NCBI GenBank assembly: GCA_016198585.1
Contig: JACQII010000008.1
Span: 1 to 64,000, forward strand
Direction: 5' to 3'
Origin: Candidatus Aenigmatarchaeota archaeon
GTDB lineage: Archaea; Aenigmatarchaeota; Aenigmatarchaeia; QMZP01
Length of the DNA stretch: 64,000 nucleotides
In this document: positions 40,630 to 48,788 of the stretch, piece by piece
Layout of the letters: every line of letters starts with the position of its first letter
Position numbering within the stretch: position 1 is the first letter of the stretch
Made by a program: the position numbers and the translations under genes
Notes under the pieces: model-generated
Told to the model about the DNA's origin: nothing
Database searches by the model: none
The model's input: the letters and a program-made list of their open reading frames with translations, nothing else

Positions 40630-40770
40630 ATGCCAACAGCGTATTGCGAAAAGTGCAAGAAAAAGCAAGAGATGAAAGACGCCAAGAAGGTTACCCTGAA
40701 GAACGGTAAGCCGGCAATGAAGGGTCTGTGCCCGAAGTGCGGCACCAAGATGTTCCGCATCGGCGGCTAA
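40630..40770 (+). CDS. DUF5679-like mini zinc-binding protein, 46 aa
   Basis: 46 residues with CEKCKKKQEM and CPKCGTKMFRIGG flanking a basic middle. This matches the short archaeal family I know as DUF5679 (name from memory). The GGAGGT Shine-Dalgarno lies about 7 nt before the ATG, and the TATA box GTTTATATAG is about 45 nt upstream. The upstream palindrome links it to the putative polB/mcm regulon. Function unknown. Confidence 0.75.
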   Translation: MPTAYCEKCKKKQEMKDAKKVTLKNGKPAMKGLCPKCGTKMFRIGG

Positions 40771-40815
40771 TTCATTTTTTTCTCCTTTTTTGTTTTTCGT
40801 TGCTGCCTGCGGCAG

Positions 40816-41607
40816 CTACCTTCTCGCGTACCCGAGGATGACCCGTCTCCTCCTGACCCGTCCTTCCCAGCTGCCCGCATAACGGGAGCGCCTGAAGGAA
40901 GGCGTGGGGAGCCAGCGCACTTCTCGCCGCCGACCGCTGTGGATCGTGATGAAGAGATAGAAGTAGGTAGTATACCGGGAACAGAGATCGCGCACGAAAG
41001 CCGGATAGCGACCTTTGAGCGTCGCCTGCAAGATCGGGCGCAACGGGGTGGGTGGGAATAAGGAGGTGCATTCTACCATCGCATGGGGGAAGTGTCTCCT
41101 GACCATGTCCATGACGGCCGGCCTTTCCCCAGTCCCGGGAGACATGACGATCATCTGCAGTTTCCCAGCCGGCCGGAGGTGGCGTGGCGCTTGACGGAGG
41201 ATGCGCCGGGCAAGCCGAAGGCCATCAGGCCCGCCATCAGAGAACAGTGCCCCTTTCTGCCCGGGCGGCGTGATATTGAACGGTGGATTGCAGGTGATAA
41301 GGTCGAACATCCCGGCGACGGGCTCGAGACCGTCTCCCAGAAGGAAACGGATCTTGGAACGGACGCGGTTGCGGGCAGCGTTCCGCATCGCAAAGGAGAT
41401 GGCACGCGGGTTGCGGTCGACGGCCACCACCTCGGCGCCTTCCTGGGCAGCAGCGATAGCCAGGATGCCGGAGCCTGTTCCGATGTCGAGAACGTCTGCT
41501 CGCCGGTCGACCTGGATGTTTTTCGCGAAATAGGCTGATTCATCCTCGAAGATGGGGAAGACCCTGCCGAACCTTTGGTCGGTCAGGGAATCGGTTCGCA
41601 TGTTCAT
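40816..41607 (-). CDS. SAM-dependent methyltransferase
   Basis: About 263 residues. Motif I VLDIGTGSGILAIAAAQ, the acidic VVAVDRNP, and the catalytic NPPF in LITCNPPFNITPPG mark an N-methyltransferase acting on nucleobases or Gln/Asn. The C-terminal 70 residues are highly basic (RRREVRW, GRVRRRRVILGYARR), suggesting RNA or DNA binding. I chose the ATG at 41607, 31 nt from a TATA-like AGCTTTTCTGG; the next ATG at 41601 is also possible. Confidence 0.85.
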   Translation of the reverse strand: MNMRTDSLTDQRFGRVFPIFEDESAYFAKNIQVDRRADVLDIGTGSGILAIAAAQEGAEVVAVDRNPRAISFAMRNAARNRVRSKIRFLLGDGLEPVAGMFDLITCNPPFNITPPGQKGALFSDGGPDGLRLARRILRQAPRHLRPAGKLQMIVMSPGTGERPAVMDMVRRHFPHAMVECTSLFPPTPLRPILQATLKGRYPAFVRDLCSRYTTYFYLFITIHSGRRREVRWLPTPSFRRSRYAGSWEGRVRRRRVILGYARR

Positions 41608-41656
41608 GGACAATCTTGCAGCTGATCCAGAAAAGCTTCTCACCGTCACCGGGGAG

Positions 41657-44620
41657 CTACCCGACGTAGCTCATTTCCCTCGGCTTCTCCTTCATGGGCG
41701 ACCGGATGGTCTCGGCGACCTTGCGATAGAAGCCCTGCATCTCCTGAGTGATCGAGGGCCTCGCCTGCTTCAGGGACTCGTCGAAGTGCTTCTTGCTGAG
41801 GGACTTGGCAGCGATGTCCTCCCGCAGCGCGAGGATGCCGGCTTCCTTGCAGACGGCCTCGATGTCCGCCCCGGAAAAGCCCTCGGTCCGCTTGGCCAGC
41901 CAGGTCAGGAAGAGGTCCTGGTCCGGCGCAGGCTTGCGCGCCTTCTTCCCCGGGACTTTCTTCTCCTGGTCCCGGAGTTCCATCCCGGCGAGGTCGTCCT
42001 GGAGCTCCTGCTGTTCATCCTTGGCCAGCGTGATCGGCATACTCTCGGTGTGGATCCGGAAGATCTCGAGCCGGGCCCGTTCGTCTGGAGCGGGGACCAG
42101 GATCTGGCGGTCGAACCGGCCGGGCCGCAGGAGGGCGGAGTCGATAATGTCGGGCCGGTTGGTCGCGGCGATCACGACCACGTCATGCAGGTCTTCGAGG
42201 CCGGACATCTCGGTGAGGATCGTGCTCACGACGTTCTCGTTGACCTTGCTTCCTGAATCTGAGCCACCGCGGCGCGACGCCACCGAGTCGATCTCGTCGA
42301 AGAAGACGATCGCCGGCGCAACCTGCTTGGCGCGGCGGAAGATCTCGCGGATGTGCTTCTCCGATTCGCCGACCCACTTGCTCAGGACCTCAGGACCGCG
42401 GATCGAGATGAAGTTCGCGTCCGATTCTGTCGCGACGGCCTTCGCCAGCATGGTCTTCCCGGTCCCGGGCGGGCCGTACATCAGGATCCCCTTCGGAGGG
42501 CGGATGCCCATGCGCCTGAACGCGTCAGGATGGCTGAGCGGCCACTGCACTGCTTCCTGGAGCTGCTGCTTGACTTCCTCCAGGCCGCCGACGCTGTCCC
42601 AGCGCACGTTCGGCCGTTCGATGAGGACCTCGCGCATCGCCGAGGGACCGACCATCTTCTGGGCGTTCTTGAAGTCCAAATTCTTGACCTTGAGCTTCTC
42701 GTAGATTTCAGGCGGCAGTTCGGGTGTCTTCTTCCACGAAATATCAGGCAGCACGCGCCGCAGGGCAGACATCGCAGCCTCCTTGCAGAGCGCTTCGAGA
42801 TCTGCGCCGACAAACCCGTACGTGCTTTTTGATATATCTTCTCGCATTTTCTTTATTGACTCGGCTATGACCTCATTGAGATACTCTATTGATATAACAC
42901 CTGTCTCGAGCAGCGTTTCCTCTATTTCTTTCAGTTTGAGCACTTTCTCCTCTAGAATTCTTTCGCTAAAGATATTACGAATATCATCGAAAGAACGGGT
43001 TTGTTGTGACTGAACAATCTCGTTTATTTGATTTCCTATGCTGTCTATGATATCTTTTGACTTGATGGCAGTCTCGCGGATTGCAGCGACTCTAACTACA
43101 TCTTCTTCTATCTTTTGTATCTTTTTTGTCAATTGCTCAATCTGATCCTTAATTCCATCAATCTTAAGTCTGATTTCTTCGATCTCGCTCTTCTTGTTTG
43201 CAATTCTAGCAACAATTCTTTGTGCAAGGGAGGAAGGTGATTGTTTACTTTCTCTTTCGAGTTCTCGCAACTCTGCAATAGCAGAACGCAACGCGTTCTC
43301 ATCATGTTGCTTCTGTTCAAGAACCTTCTCGATATTTCTTTTTTTCTCCTCTATCTGCTTCGCAGATATTTCTTTGAATCGAACGACTCTGTCCACGAGA
43401 ACCTTAGCGGCAATATCGCCGTCCCAATGATCAAGGGGCATGTTGCGGGTGTGGATCTGGAGGATTTCCTTTCGTCCGGCCTGGTCGGGCACGCCGATCT
43501 CGACCTCGCGGTCGAACCGGCCGCCGCGCCGCAGGGCCTGATCGAGGGCGTTCTCGCGGTTGGTCGCCGCGATCACGATGACCTTGCCCCTGCTCTTCAG
43601 GCCGTCCATGAGCGTTAGCAGCTGGGAAACGACGCGCCGCTCGACTTCCCCGGTGACTTCCTCGCGCTTCGGCGCGATCGAGTCGATCTCGTCGATGAAG
43701 ATGATCGCAGGGGCGTTCTTCTCCGCGTCTTTGAAGATCTTCCTGAGGTTTTGCTCAGACTGTCCGTACCATTTCGACATAATCTCAGGCCCGCTGATGG
43801 AGACGAAGTGCGCTCCCGATTCGTTCGCCACGGCCTTCGCCAGCAGCGTCTTGCCTGTTCCGGGCGGGCCGTAGAGCAGGACGCCCTTCGGCGGGTCGAT
43901 GCCCAGCCGGGTGAACAGTTCAGGATGCCGGAGCGGCAGCTCGACCATCTCGCGGATCTTCTGGATCGCCGAGCCGAGGCCGCCGATGTCCTCGTACGTC
44001 AGTGTGGGAATGGTGCGGTCTTCCATCTCGATCGGTTCAGGGGAGAGCTCGACCTGGGTCGCTTCGGTGACCCGCACCACGCCATCGGGGCTGGTGACCG
44101 CGGCAATGAGCCGGGCCTCGCCGGGGATGGAGGTGAAGCCGAAGAGGTCGTCGAATAGGTTGGAGCCGAAGAGGTCCTCAAAGGAACCGCCGCGCCGCTG
44201 GCGGACCACCGGGAACGGCGTGATGACGTCACCCTTGGTCACGGGCCGCATGTAGAGGTTCTTCTTGAGGATCTCAGGGTTGATTTGGAGGATAACGCCT
44301 TTCTGGATCGGCGCCAGGAGGACGCGCTTCGCGTCCTGAACGCGCGCCTTGGTGATCTTGATGGTCTCGCCGACGCCGACGCCTGCATTACGGCGCGTGA
44401 TGCCGTCCATGCGGATGACGCTGAGGCCGACGTCTGCCGGGTAGGCTCGAACCGCGAGCGCGCCCGTCCGGCGCTTGGCCGTGAGCTCCACGACATCACC
44501 CTCCTTGATGCTGAGAGTAGACATGGTCTTCGTGTCGACTCGGATGATGCCGCGGCCGAACTCGTCCCTGCTCGTGAGCTCGCCCACCTTCAGGGTCACG
44601 GATGGTTGGTCGTCTTCCAT
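41657..44620 (-). CDS. Cdc48/VCP-like AAA ATPase with a coiled-coil insertion in D1
   Basis: 987 residues, about 200 more than usual archaeal Cdc48. N-domain (1-200), D1 with Walker [11 protein letters not shown] (251-258) and Walker B FIDEID (308-313), D2 with Walker [11 protein letters not shown] (716-723) and FFDEID (773-778). Between HTRNMPL and YGFVGADL of D1, where normal proteins have about 20 residues, lie about 200 residues (397-598) of predicted coiled coil. D2 has a shorter insertion (about 40 residues, 866-905) at the same site. The D1 insertion DNA (about 42826-43432) is strikingly AT-rich. The C-terminus is SYVG. Last gene of a four-gene operon; starts 3 nt after the HTH gene. 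Confidence 0.95.
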   Translation of the reverse strand: MEDDQPSVTLKVGELTSRDEFGRGIIRVDTKTMSTLSIKEGDVVELTAKRRTGALAVRAYPADVGLSVIRMDGITRRNAGVGVGETIKITKARVQDAKRVLLAPIQKGVILQINPEILKKNLYMRPVTKGDVITPFPVVRQRRGGSFEDLFGSNLFDDLFGFTSIPGEARLIAAVTSPDGVVRVTEATQVELSPEPIEMEDRTIPTLTYEDIGGLGSAIQKIREMVELPLRHPELFTRLGIDPPKGVLLYGPPGTGKTLLAKAVANESGAHFVSISGPEIMSKWYGQSEQNLRKIFKDAEKNAPAIIFIDEIDSIAPKREEVTGEVERRVVSQLLTLMDGLKSRGKVIVIAATNRENALDQALRRGGRFDREVEIGVPDQAGRKEILQIHTRNMPLDHWDGDIAAKVLVDRVVRFKEISAKQIEEKKRNIEKVLEQKQHDENALRSAIAELRELERESKQSPSSLAQRIVARIANKKSEIEEIRLKIDGIKDQIEQLTKKIQKIEEDVVRVAAIRETAIKSKDIIDSIGNQINEIVQSQQTRSFDDIRNIFSERILEEKVLKLKEIEETLLETGVISIEYLNEVIAESIKKMREDISKSTYGFVGADLEALCKEAAMSALRRVLPDISWKKTPELPPEIYEKLKVKNLDFKNAQKMVGPSAMREVLIERPNVRWDSVGGLEEVKQQLQEAVQWPLSHPDAFRRMGIRPPKGILMYGPPGTGKTMLAKAVATESDANFISIRGPEVLSKWVGESEKHIREIFRRAKQVAPAIVFFDEIDSVASRRGGSDSGSKVNENVVSTILTEMSGLEDLHDVVVIAATNRPDIIDSALLRPGRFDRQILVPAPDERARLEIFRIHTESMPITLAKDEQQELQDDLAGMELRDQEKKVPGKKARKPAPDQDLFLTWLAKRTEGFSGADIEAVCKEAGILALREDIAAKSLSKKHFDESLKQARPSITQEMQGFYRKVAETIRSPMKEKPREMSYVG

Positions 44621-44623
44621 AGC

Positions 44624-44857
44624 CTATCCTTCCTCCTTATGATTAATATGCCTTACGACGCGCACGATCACCGAATGCCGCGTCCTGATCACTTCGATCT
44701 CCGGCTCCTCCCGGACGCGCTCGATGATCTGCACGTACCGGCGCACGGTCACGTAGTGGAGCTTGGTCTGCTTGGCCAGCTCGTTCATCGAGCAGGCCTT
44801 GCCCCGCTCCAGCTCGGCCAGGATCCGCTCGATGATCATGAGGGGATCGCGCTTCAT
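44624..44857 (-). CDS. Small winged-helix-like protein, 77 aa
   Basis: Helical N-terminus MIIERILAELERGKACSMNELAKQTKLHYVTVRRYVQIIERV has the spacing of a helix-turn-helix, followed by beta-wing-like EPEIEVIRTRHSVIVRVV. It may bind DNA or serve as a small adaptor. It starts inside the stop of a tiny 18-codon frame (ATGA) and ends 3 nt before Cdc48, in one operon. Unlike its neighbours it does not end in Tyr-Ile/Val-Gly. Confidence 0.7.
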   Translation of the reverse strand: MKRDPLMIIERILAELERGKACSMNELAKQTKLHYVTVRRYVQIIERVREEPEIEVIRTRHSVIVRVVRHINHKEEG

Positions 44858-44910
44858 AGGGCTGCCTCTCTCGCCTCGTCCCGTTCCTGCTGTTCCCTGT
44901 GTTCATGCAT
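44854..44910 (-). CDS. Possible 18-residue leader peptide
   Basis: 18 codons reading MHEHREQQERDEAREAAL, overlapping the start of the 77-residue gene by 4 nt (ATGA), with GGAGAG upstream of the ATG. The layout suggests translational coupling. Too short to judge by sequence alone. Confidence 0.3.
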   Translation of the reverse strand: MHEHREQQERDEAREAAL

Positions 44911-44921
44911 GCTGCACTCTC

Positions 44922-45245
44922 CTACCCGATGTAGGATTGCTGCGGTGCCGTCTCGAGGACCGGCTGGGCGGGCATGGTGTGATCCTTGAGCTGCGCCTTG
45001 AGCTGCTCCAGGCTCTTGGTGATGCCGGCCGCGAGCTGCTCGGCCGCGATCGGCGTCATAACGACGTCGGCCACGACTGAGTTGGAGACCGAATCCACGA
45101 AGATGATGCGGATCGTTCCCTCCTTGCGCTCGGCCTTCTTCTTGTCCTTCTTCGACGGCAGCGATGCGACCTGGCTCGCGGTGATGGATCGGTCGGTGAA
45201 GACCGGCATCGTCCGGAAGGTCAGCTGCTTGATGTTCTGGTCCAT
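44922..45245 (-). CDS. Unknown protein with C-terminal SYIG, 107 aa
   Basis: 107 residues. A Lys/Glu-rich stretch (SKKDKKKAERKEG) precedes a segment TIRIIFVDSVSNSVVADVVMTPIAAEQLAAGITKSLEQLKAQL that resembles the C-terminal part of DUF3467 proteins (weak). The last residues are QQSYIG. It starts 14 nt after the metzincin-like gene and lies in the Cdc48 operon, so it may be an adaptor or substrate (inference). Confidence 0.7.
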   Translation of the reverse strand: MDQNIKQLTFRTMPVFTDRSITASQVASLPSKKDKKKAERKEGTIRIIFVDSVSNSVVADVVMTPIAAEQLAAGITKSLEQLKAQLKDHTMPAQPVLETAPQQSYIG

Positions 45246-45259
45246 AGCATGCTCCGAGG

Positions 45260-45766
45260 CTACCCGATGTAGCGGGTCGCCTCCCTGTCAAATCCTTGGA
45301 TGAGCGTGACGTCTGCCGACGCCGGCGGCTGGTAGCCCTCGCCGGGGTGGGCCAACCCGGGGAGGAAGGCCTCGAAGTTGTCGGCGATCTTGGTGACGAT
45401 GTGCTCGTCCCCGAAGATCTCCGTGCTCACGAGGAGAGCAGTGGCGCGCGTGCGCGGCTCGTCCACGACCCCGAGGGAATGCAAGTATTCGTGCAGCAGC
45501 AGGTGGAAGGTGTAGGGGATCAACCGGTCTGGTGATTGCTGCTCGATCCGCTTGAGCAGCGTGGCGTTCATGACGATCAGGTTCGAACCCATCTGGTGGT
45601 ACGCCCCGACAAACCCCTGCGAAGCGAAGCCCAGCGGCGACAGCCCCAACATCAGGCCTGCTCGCGATCGGCCGAGCGCGTCCCGCACCGCGGCCTTCAC
45701 GACTTCGAACACGTCCGCGACATCGCGGGCAGCGTCCAGCTTCAGGATGAGGTCTTTATTCACCAT
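45260..45766 (-). CDS. Predicted metzincin-type zinc protease with C-terminal RYIG, 168 aa
   Basis: 168 residues, no signal peptide. The motif HEYLHSLGVVD (His92, Glu93, His96, Gly99, Asp102) fits HExxHxxGxxD, the zinc site of metzincins in which the third ligand is Asp (as in snapalysin). The N-terminal part is helical and a Gly-rich, hydrophobic middle (AGLMLGLSPLGFASQGFVGAY) leads into it. The last residues are ATRYIG. First gene of a four-gene operon ending in Cdc48; a TATA-like GCTATATC lies 30 nt upstream. A cytosolic metzincin beside an unfoldase suggests a proteolytic partnership (inference). Confidence 0.75.
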   Translation of the reverse strand: MVNKDLILKLDAARDVADVFEVVKAAVRDALGRSRAGLMLGLSPLGFASQGFVGAYHQMGSNLIVMNATLLKRIEQQSPDRLIPYTFHLLLHEYLHSLGVVDEPRTRATALLVSTEIFGDEHIVTKIADNFEAFLPGLAHPGEGYQPPASADVTLIQGFDREATRYIG

Positions 45767-45838
45767 AGGTCATCAGTCTCAACATTATGATGTATAGATA
45801 TAGCACTTCACCTTTAAATACTTTACAAACTCTCGTAT

Positions 45839-46396
45839 TTATCCAAATTTTGACAAGATCAGCTGCCCCATGCTCACCATATACTCTCCAGCTTCCTCGG
45901 TTCCTTTAGAAGTAAGGTGAATGAGATATTCACTCTTGACAATCCAGAGATGGTAATAATAGACGTTTGGGTCAGTGAACTCGGCACCATAATCGTCCTC
46001 GCTGTTCACCCGGAATCTGCTCATATCCCCGTACGCATTCTCGCTTATGAGTCCCTTGGCGCCAAACAAGTGCGAGGAATCATATTGGTAGGTGCCATGG
46101 AGGTCTTCGAGATTTGTATATTTCTTCAATTCAAGCACGACCTCGGTCTGATTCAGGCTGCTGATGGTGTAGTTGCAGAAGCTGTATTGCGCCAGTGGCG
46201 AATATTCATTGGTTGGATATTCCTCTGTTCGGCAATCAGTTCCAACGCTCATCATTCCAAGCTGCTGAAGGTCTTGGTCATTAAGCACCAGATCCTGTGT
46301 TCCTGATATTGTTACCGTTCCTGTATTTTGACTGATACACCCACTGGTCAAGACAACCCCAAGTAACGGGATAAGAAGCATCACATTTTTTCCCAT
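45839..46396 (-). CDS. Putative lipoprotein, 185 aa
   Basis: Starts MGKNVMLLIPLLGVVLTSGC, a lipoprotein signal with lipobox LTSGC, then a Ser/Thr/Asn-rich exposed domain with glycosylation sequons (NYT, NQT). The C-terminal part (YYYHLWIVKSEYLIHLTSKG) looks like a small beta domain. The ATG at 46396 is preferred over one 24 nt upstream because it puts the signal peptide at the N-terminus. The DNA is AT-rich relative to the flanking Cdc48 operon; it lies in an island with the helicase gene. Function unknown. Confidence 0.75.
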   Translation of the reverse strand: MGKNVMLLIPLLGVVLTSGCISQNTGTVTISGTQDLVLNDQDLQQLGMMSVGTDCRTEEYPTNEYSPLAQYSFCNYTISSLNQTEVVLELKKYTNLEDLHGTYQYDSSHLFGAKGLISENAYGDMSRFRVNSEDDYGAEFTDPNVYYYHLWIVKSEYLIHLTSKGTEEAGEYMVSMGQLILSKFG

Positions 46397-46522
46397 TAGA
46401 ACATCATTGTGAAAATCCATAAAAGCTTAATTACCACCGTAAACCTGCACTATTGGACGTTTTTATCCGTTCCAACCGCGCCTAAGTCTTAAAAATAATG
46501 GACTTTTTGTGGAGGATTCGTT

Positions 46523-46593
46523 TCAATACTCCAGCGTCGTCGGCAGCCCCGCGTCGCGGAGGCGCTTCAGTTGCTCCCCACGACAACAATAAG
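46523..46593 (-). pseudogene. GC-rich coding remnant next to the helicase gene
   Basis: Directly after the helicase stop, in the same direction, an open frame ends EQLKRLRDAGLPTTLEY and a stop at 46523. This GC-rich piece contrasts with the AT-rich island around it and reads like the C-terminus of a lost host gene (Leu/Arg/Asp/Gly-rich helix end). It has no start of its own. Possible scar of the island's insertion. Confidence 0.35.
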
Positions 46594-48462
46594 CTATCTC
46601 TCGATTCTACTCATGAAGAAGTTTCTCGTGTCGTTATCCATGAAATAGACGTAACATCCCTTCATGCCTCTCGAAAGAAGTACCCTGTACGTATTTTTAA
46701 CGAGATCGACGAAATTTTCTTTTGACCGCTTCACAACACTATCGGCGGAATTCTCTCTTTTTCCCACCCATTGTGCAGCTATTGGATCATACACCAAATC
46801 CTTTCCAATGATGACCCCAACATAATCAAATTCAAACCCTTGCGCAGTGTATATGCATCCGATCTGATTTATTCCATTGGGATCGTGGGCCCAAAGGGAT
46901 GCTTTTGGGATACCGGGAGCGAGCTTTTTTGCCTCAGGCTTCGCATCCCACGGTTTTCTGTACTCGCCTATGATGACGTCATCCCGTAAGGTTCCGTCGA
47001 CATTTGGAAGGGACCATGACCAACAGAAACCAGCAACCAATCTTGCGGTGAATCCTTCCTGAACCTTCTGTCGTATTGCATCCTCCAGCGCCTGCGGAGA
47101 ATCGAGAACCTTGAAATCGAACTCTTCATGCAAATCCCAGATCACGTTTGCGGTTCTCTCTACGCCTAGCGTGTTGTTCACCCAGTTTACAAAGGCGTCA
47201 GAACCGTTGCACCTGAACTGTGCTTCTAGTTCGAACTCCAATATCTTGCAATTGTTTTTGTTTGCTTGTTCTTTGATGTATTCAACGGATCCAATTTCGT
47301 TCGGCCTGACGATCTGTCTGTCGTCTATGAAGAAGACCGCAACCTTTGACGCATCAATAAGTTCCTGTGTCTGGAGTTTGCTCGTCCTTGCTACCGCTGG
47401 TGTGAACCTATTGTGGCTTGTGACCCGCAGCCTGTGTGCTTCGTCCATGATGAGCACATCGATCTCGTTCTGTTGGGCCTCCTGATAGCTGTTGAAATAT
47501 TTGAACTGCTGCGATCCTCGGAGACCTATAATTTTCCGGAGGGTCTCAGTAAATGCCCGAGAGCCCGTAGCGTAGTGAGCATTATATCCTTTGAGAAGGA
47601 GGTCGGCCATCAGGTTGATGGCGATCACCGATTTCCCTGTTCCGGGACCGCCTTTAATTATGATGACGGTCTTCCTCCGGTCACGGAAGCCACCATTTGC
47701 TGCAGCCATCACCTTGTCGTAGACAACCAGCTGCTCATCAAGGAGGATGTATTCCGACCTCCCTTTTATGATGTTCCCCACATGATCCATGAGTTTTTTA
47801 CTAGGCCGGTATTTGCTCTCCTCGATCCTCTTCAAGACGTCTGCTCCTTCGCCTCTCTGAAGTTTCTCACTAAGGAACCCTTTGAGCTTGTCGAAATCAT
47901 CAGCGGTATATATGGGGTCTGATTGAAGATAGGTTCTGAATTTTTCGGCAAAAATTGGGTCATTCTCATTGAAGACATAATTATGCAGATAACTGCACGC
48001 GCTCAGGAGTATTGCATCGCTTCCTTGGAACGCAGTATGACCATCCTCCAAGAACATCCTATATTGTCCTACCTGGACGGAGGGGTGAGGTATATCTCTT
48101 TTTGCACCTCCAACCCACGTTGTTACGAGGTGTTCCCCATCAGACTCCTCACATTTCTCCCACTGTTTCAACTCTATAATTACTGCATTGTCTTTACCTG
48201 TTCCATCCTGCCCGGAGATGATGCAATCTAGTCTTTTAGAAGAGAGGGGAAGTTGATATTCCAGCATAATGCCATGATCGGTAAAGCCGCAGCGATCGAA
48301 CACCTGTGATATTGCTCGGAGTGAGTTTCTCCAAGAGTTGACTTCCGCTGGGGGAGGATAATATCGGAAGTGTTGAAAGAATGCCTGCTTGAGTTTCTCT
48401 GCTATTTGATTCTGGATAACGTCCTCGATAAACTGTCCGGAACTACCCGCATAGAGTCTCAT
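46594..48462 (-). CDS. Nuclease-helicase with PD-(D/E)xK and DUF2075 domains
   Basis: 622 residues. The N-terminal part contains RLDCIISG and VIIELKQW (Asp79, Glu97, Lys99), a PD-(D/E)xK nuclease pattern. The helicase part starts near 230, with Walker A GGPGTGKS (271-278), Walker B LIMDEAH (about 340) and helicase motifs FFIDDRQIVRPNEIG, EAQFRCNGSDAF, YTAQGFEFDYVGVIIG and YRVLLSRGMKG; this is the DUF2075/Schlafen-type superfamily 1 helicase. Such nuclease-helicase fusions are often found in antiviral islands. Much richer in A/T than neighbours; horizontal origin likely. Start unclear within a few codons. Confidence 0.85.
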   Translation of the reverse strand: MRLYAGSSGQFIEDVIQNQIAEKLKQAFFQHFRYYPPPAEVNSWRNSLRAISQVFDRCGFTDHGIMLEYQLPLSSKRLDCIISGQDGTGKDNAVIIELKQWEKCEESDGEHLVTTWVGGAKRDIPHPSVQVGQYRMFLEDGHTAFQGSDAILLSACSYLHNYVFNENDPIFAEKFRTYLQSDPIYTADDFDKLKGFLSEKLQRGEGADVLKRIEESKYRPSKKLMDHVGNIIKGRSEYILLDEQLVVYDKVMAAANGGFRDRRKTVIIIKGGPGTGKSVIAINLMADLLLKGYNAHYATGSRAFTETLRKIIGLRGSQQFKYFNSYQEAQQNEIDVLIMDEAHRLRVTSHNRFTPAVARTSKLQTQELIDASKVAVFFIDDRQIVRPNEIGSVEYIKEQANKNNCKILEFELEAQFRCNGSDAFVNWVNNTLGVERTANVIWDLHEEFDFKVLDSPQALEDAIRQKVQEGFTARLVAGFCWSWSLPNVDGTLRDDVIIGEYRKPWDAKPEAKKLAPGIPKASLWAHDPNGINQIGCIYTAQGFEFDYVGVIIGKDLVYDPIAAQWVGKRENSADSVVKRSKENFVDLVKNTYRVLLSRGMKGCYVYFMDNDTRNFFMSRIER

Positions 48463-48544
48463 GACACGACCTTGTGACCTTTCACTATTGTGTTTCGTTC
48501 GTCTACTTTCTGGTTATTGTTTCTTGAAAGAATAGATTGCAGAT

Positions 48545-48664
48545 TCAAATAATCAACAGTTGGAGACCTTTCAGCAGGCGATCGATGCCATTGACAACCT
48601 CAGTTTCCGAATAACCTCTTCTTTCCATTTCCAGAACTGCTTCATAGATCTCTTGGGCCTTCAT
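48545..48664 (-). CDS. Small helical protein, 39 aa
   Basis: 39 residues, MKAQEIYEAVLEMERRGYSETEVVNGIDRLLKGLQLLII, one amphipathic helix followed by a short hydrophobic helix. The ATG at 48664 is about 30 nt from the TATA-like CCTTTATC, and the recurring palindrome lies about 32 nt upstream of that TATA box, which supports this start. A longer frame from 48733 would overlap the palindrome. Function unknown. Confidence 0.5.
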   Translation of the reverse strand: MKAQEIYEAVLEMERRGYSETEVVNGIDRLLKGLQLLII

Positions 48665-48731
48665 ACAATATTGGTTTTTCTTGCGGCCAGATAAAGGTAA
48701 TGCAGGCACCATTCCGGCCATTCCGCTAGAC

Positions 48732-48744
48732 ATAACATTGTTAT
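48732..48744. promoter_or_regulatory. Palindrome ATAAC-ATT-GTTAT
   Basis: Exact copy of the recurring palindrome upstream (minus strand) of the 39-residue protein gene. The distance to the likely TATA box is about 30 nt, within the 5-35 nt range seen at the other copies. Confidence 0.55.
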
Positions 48745-48788
48745 ATGTCAGTTGACTGTGGTCTGAACCCCATACGAGTCTTTTTTGG

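Noticed and set aside
41657-41668. Reading the Cdc48 C-terminus SYVG as an HbYX proteasome-docking motif
   Set aside because: HbYX needs hydrophobic-Tyr-any residue at the very end; here Tyr is third from the end and followed by Val-Gly, so it is a different tail.
42826-43432. The Cdc48 insertion as an intein
   Set aside because: No splicing-junction residues (Cys/Ser at the start, His-Asn plus Cys/Ser/Thr at the end) and no endonuclease motifs; it is coiled-coil in style.
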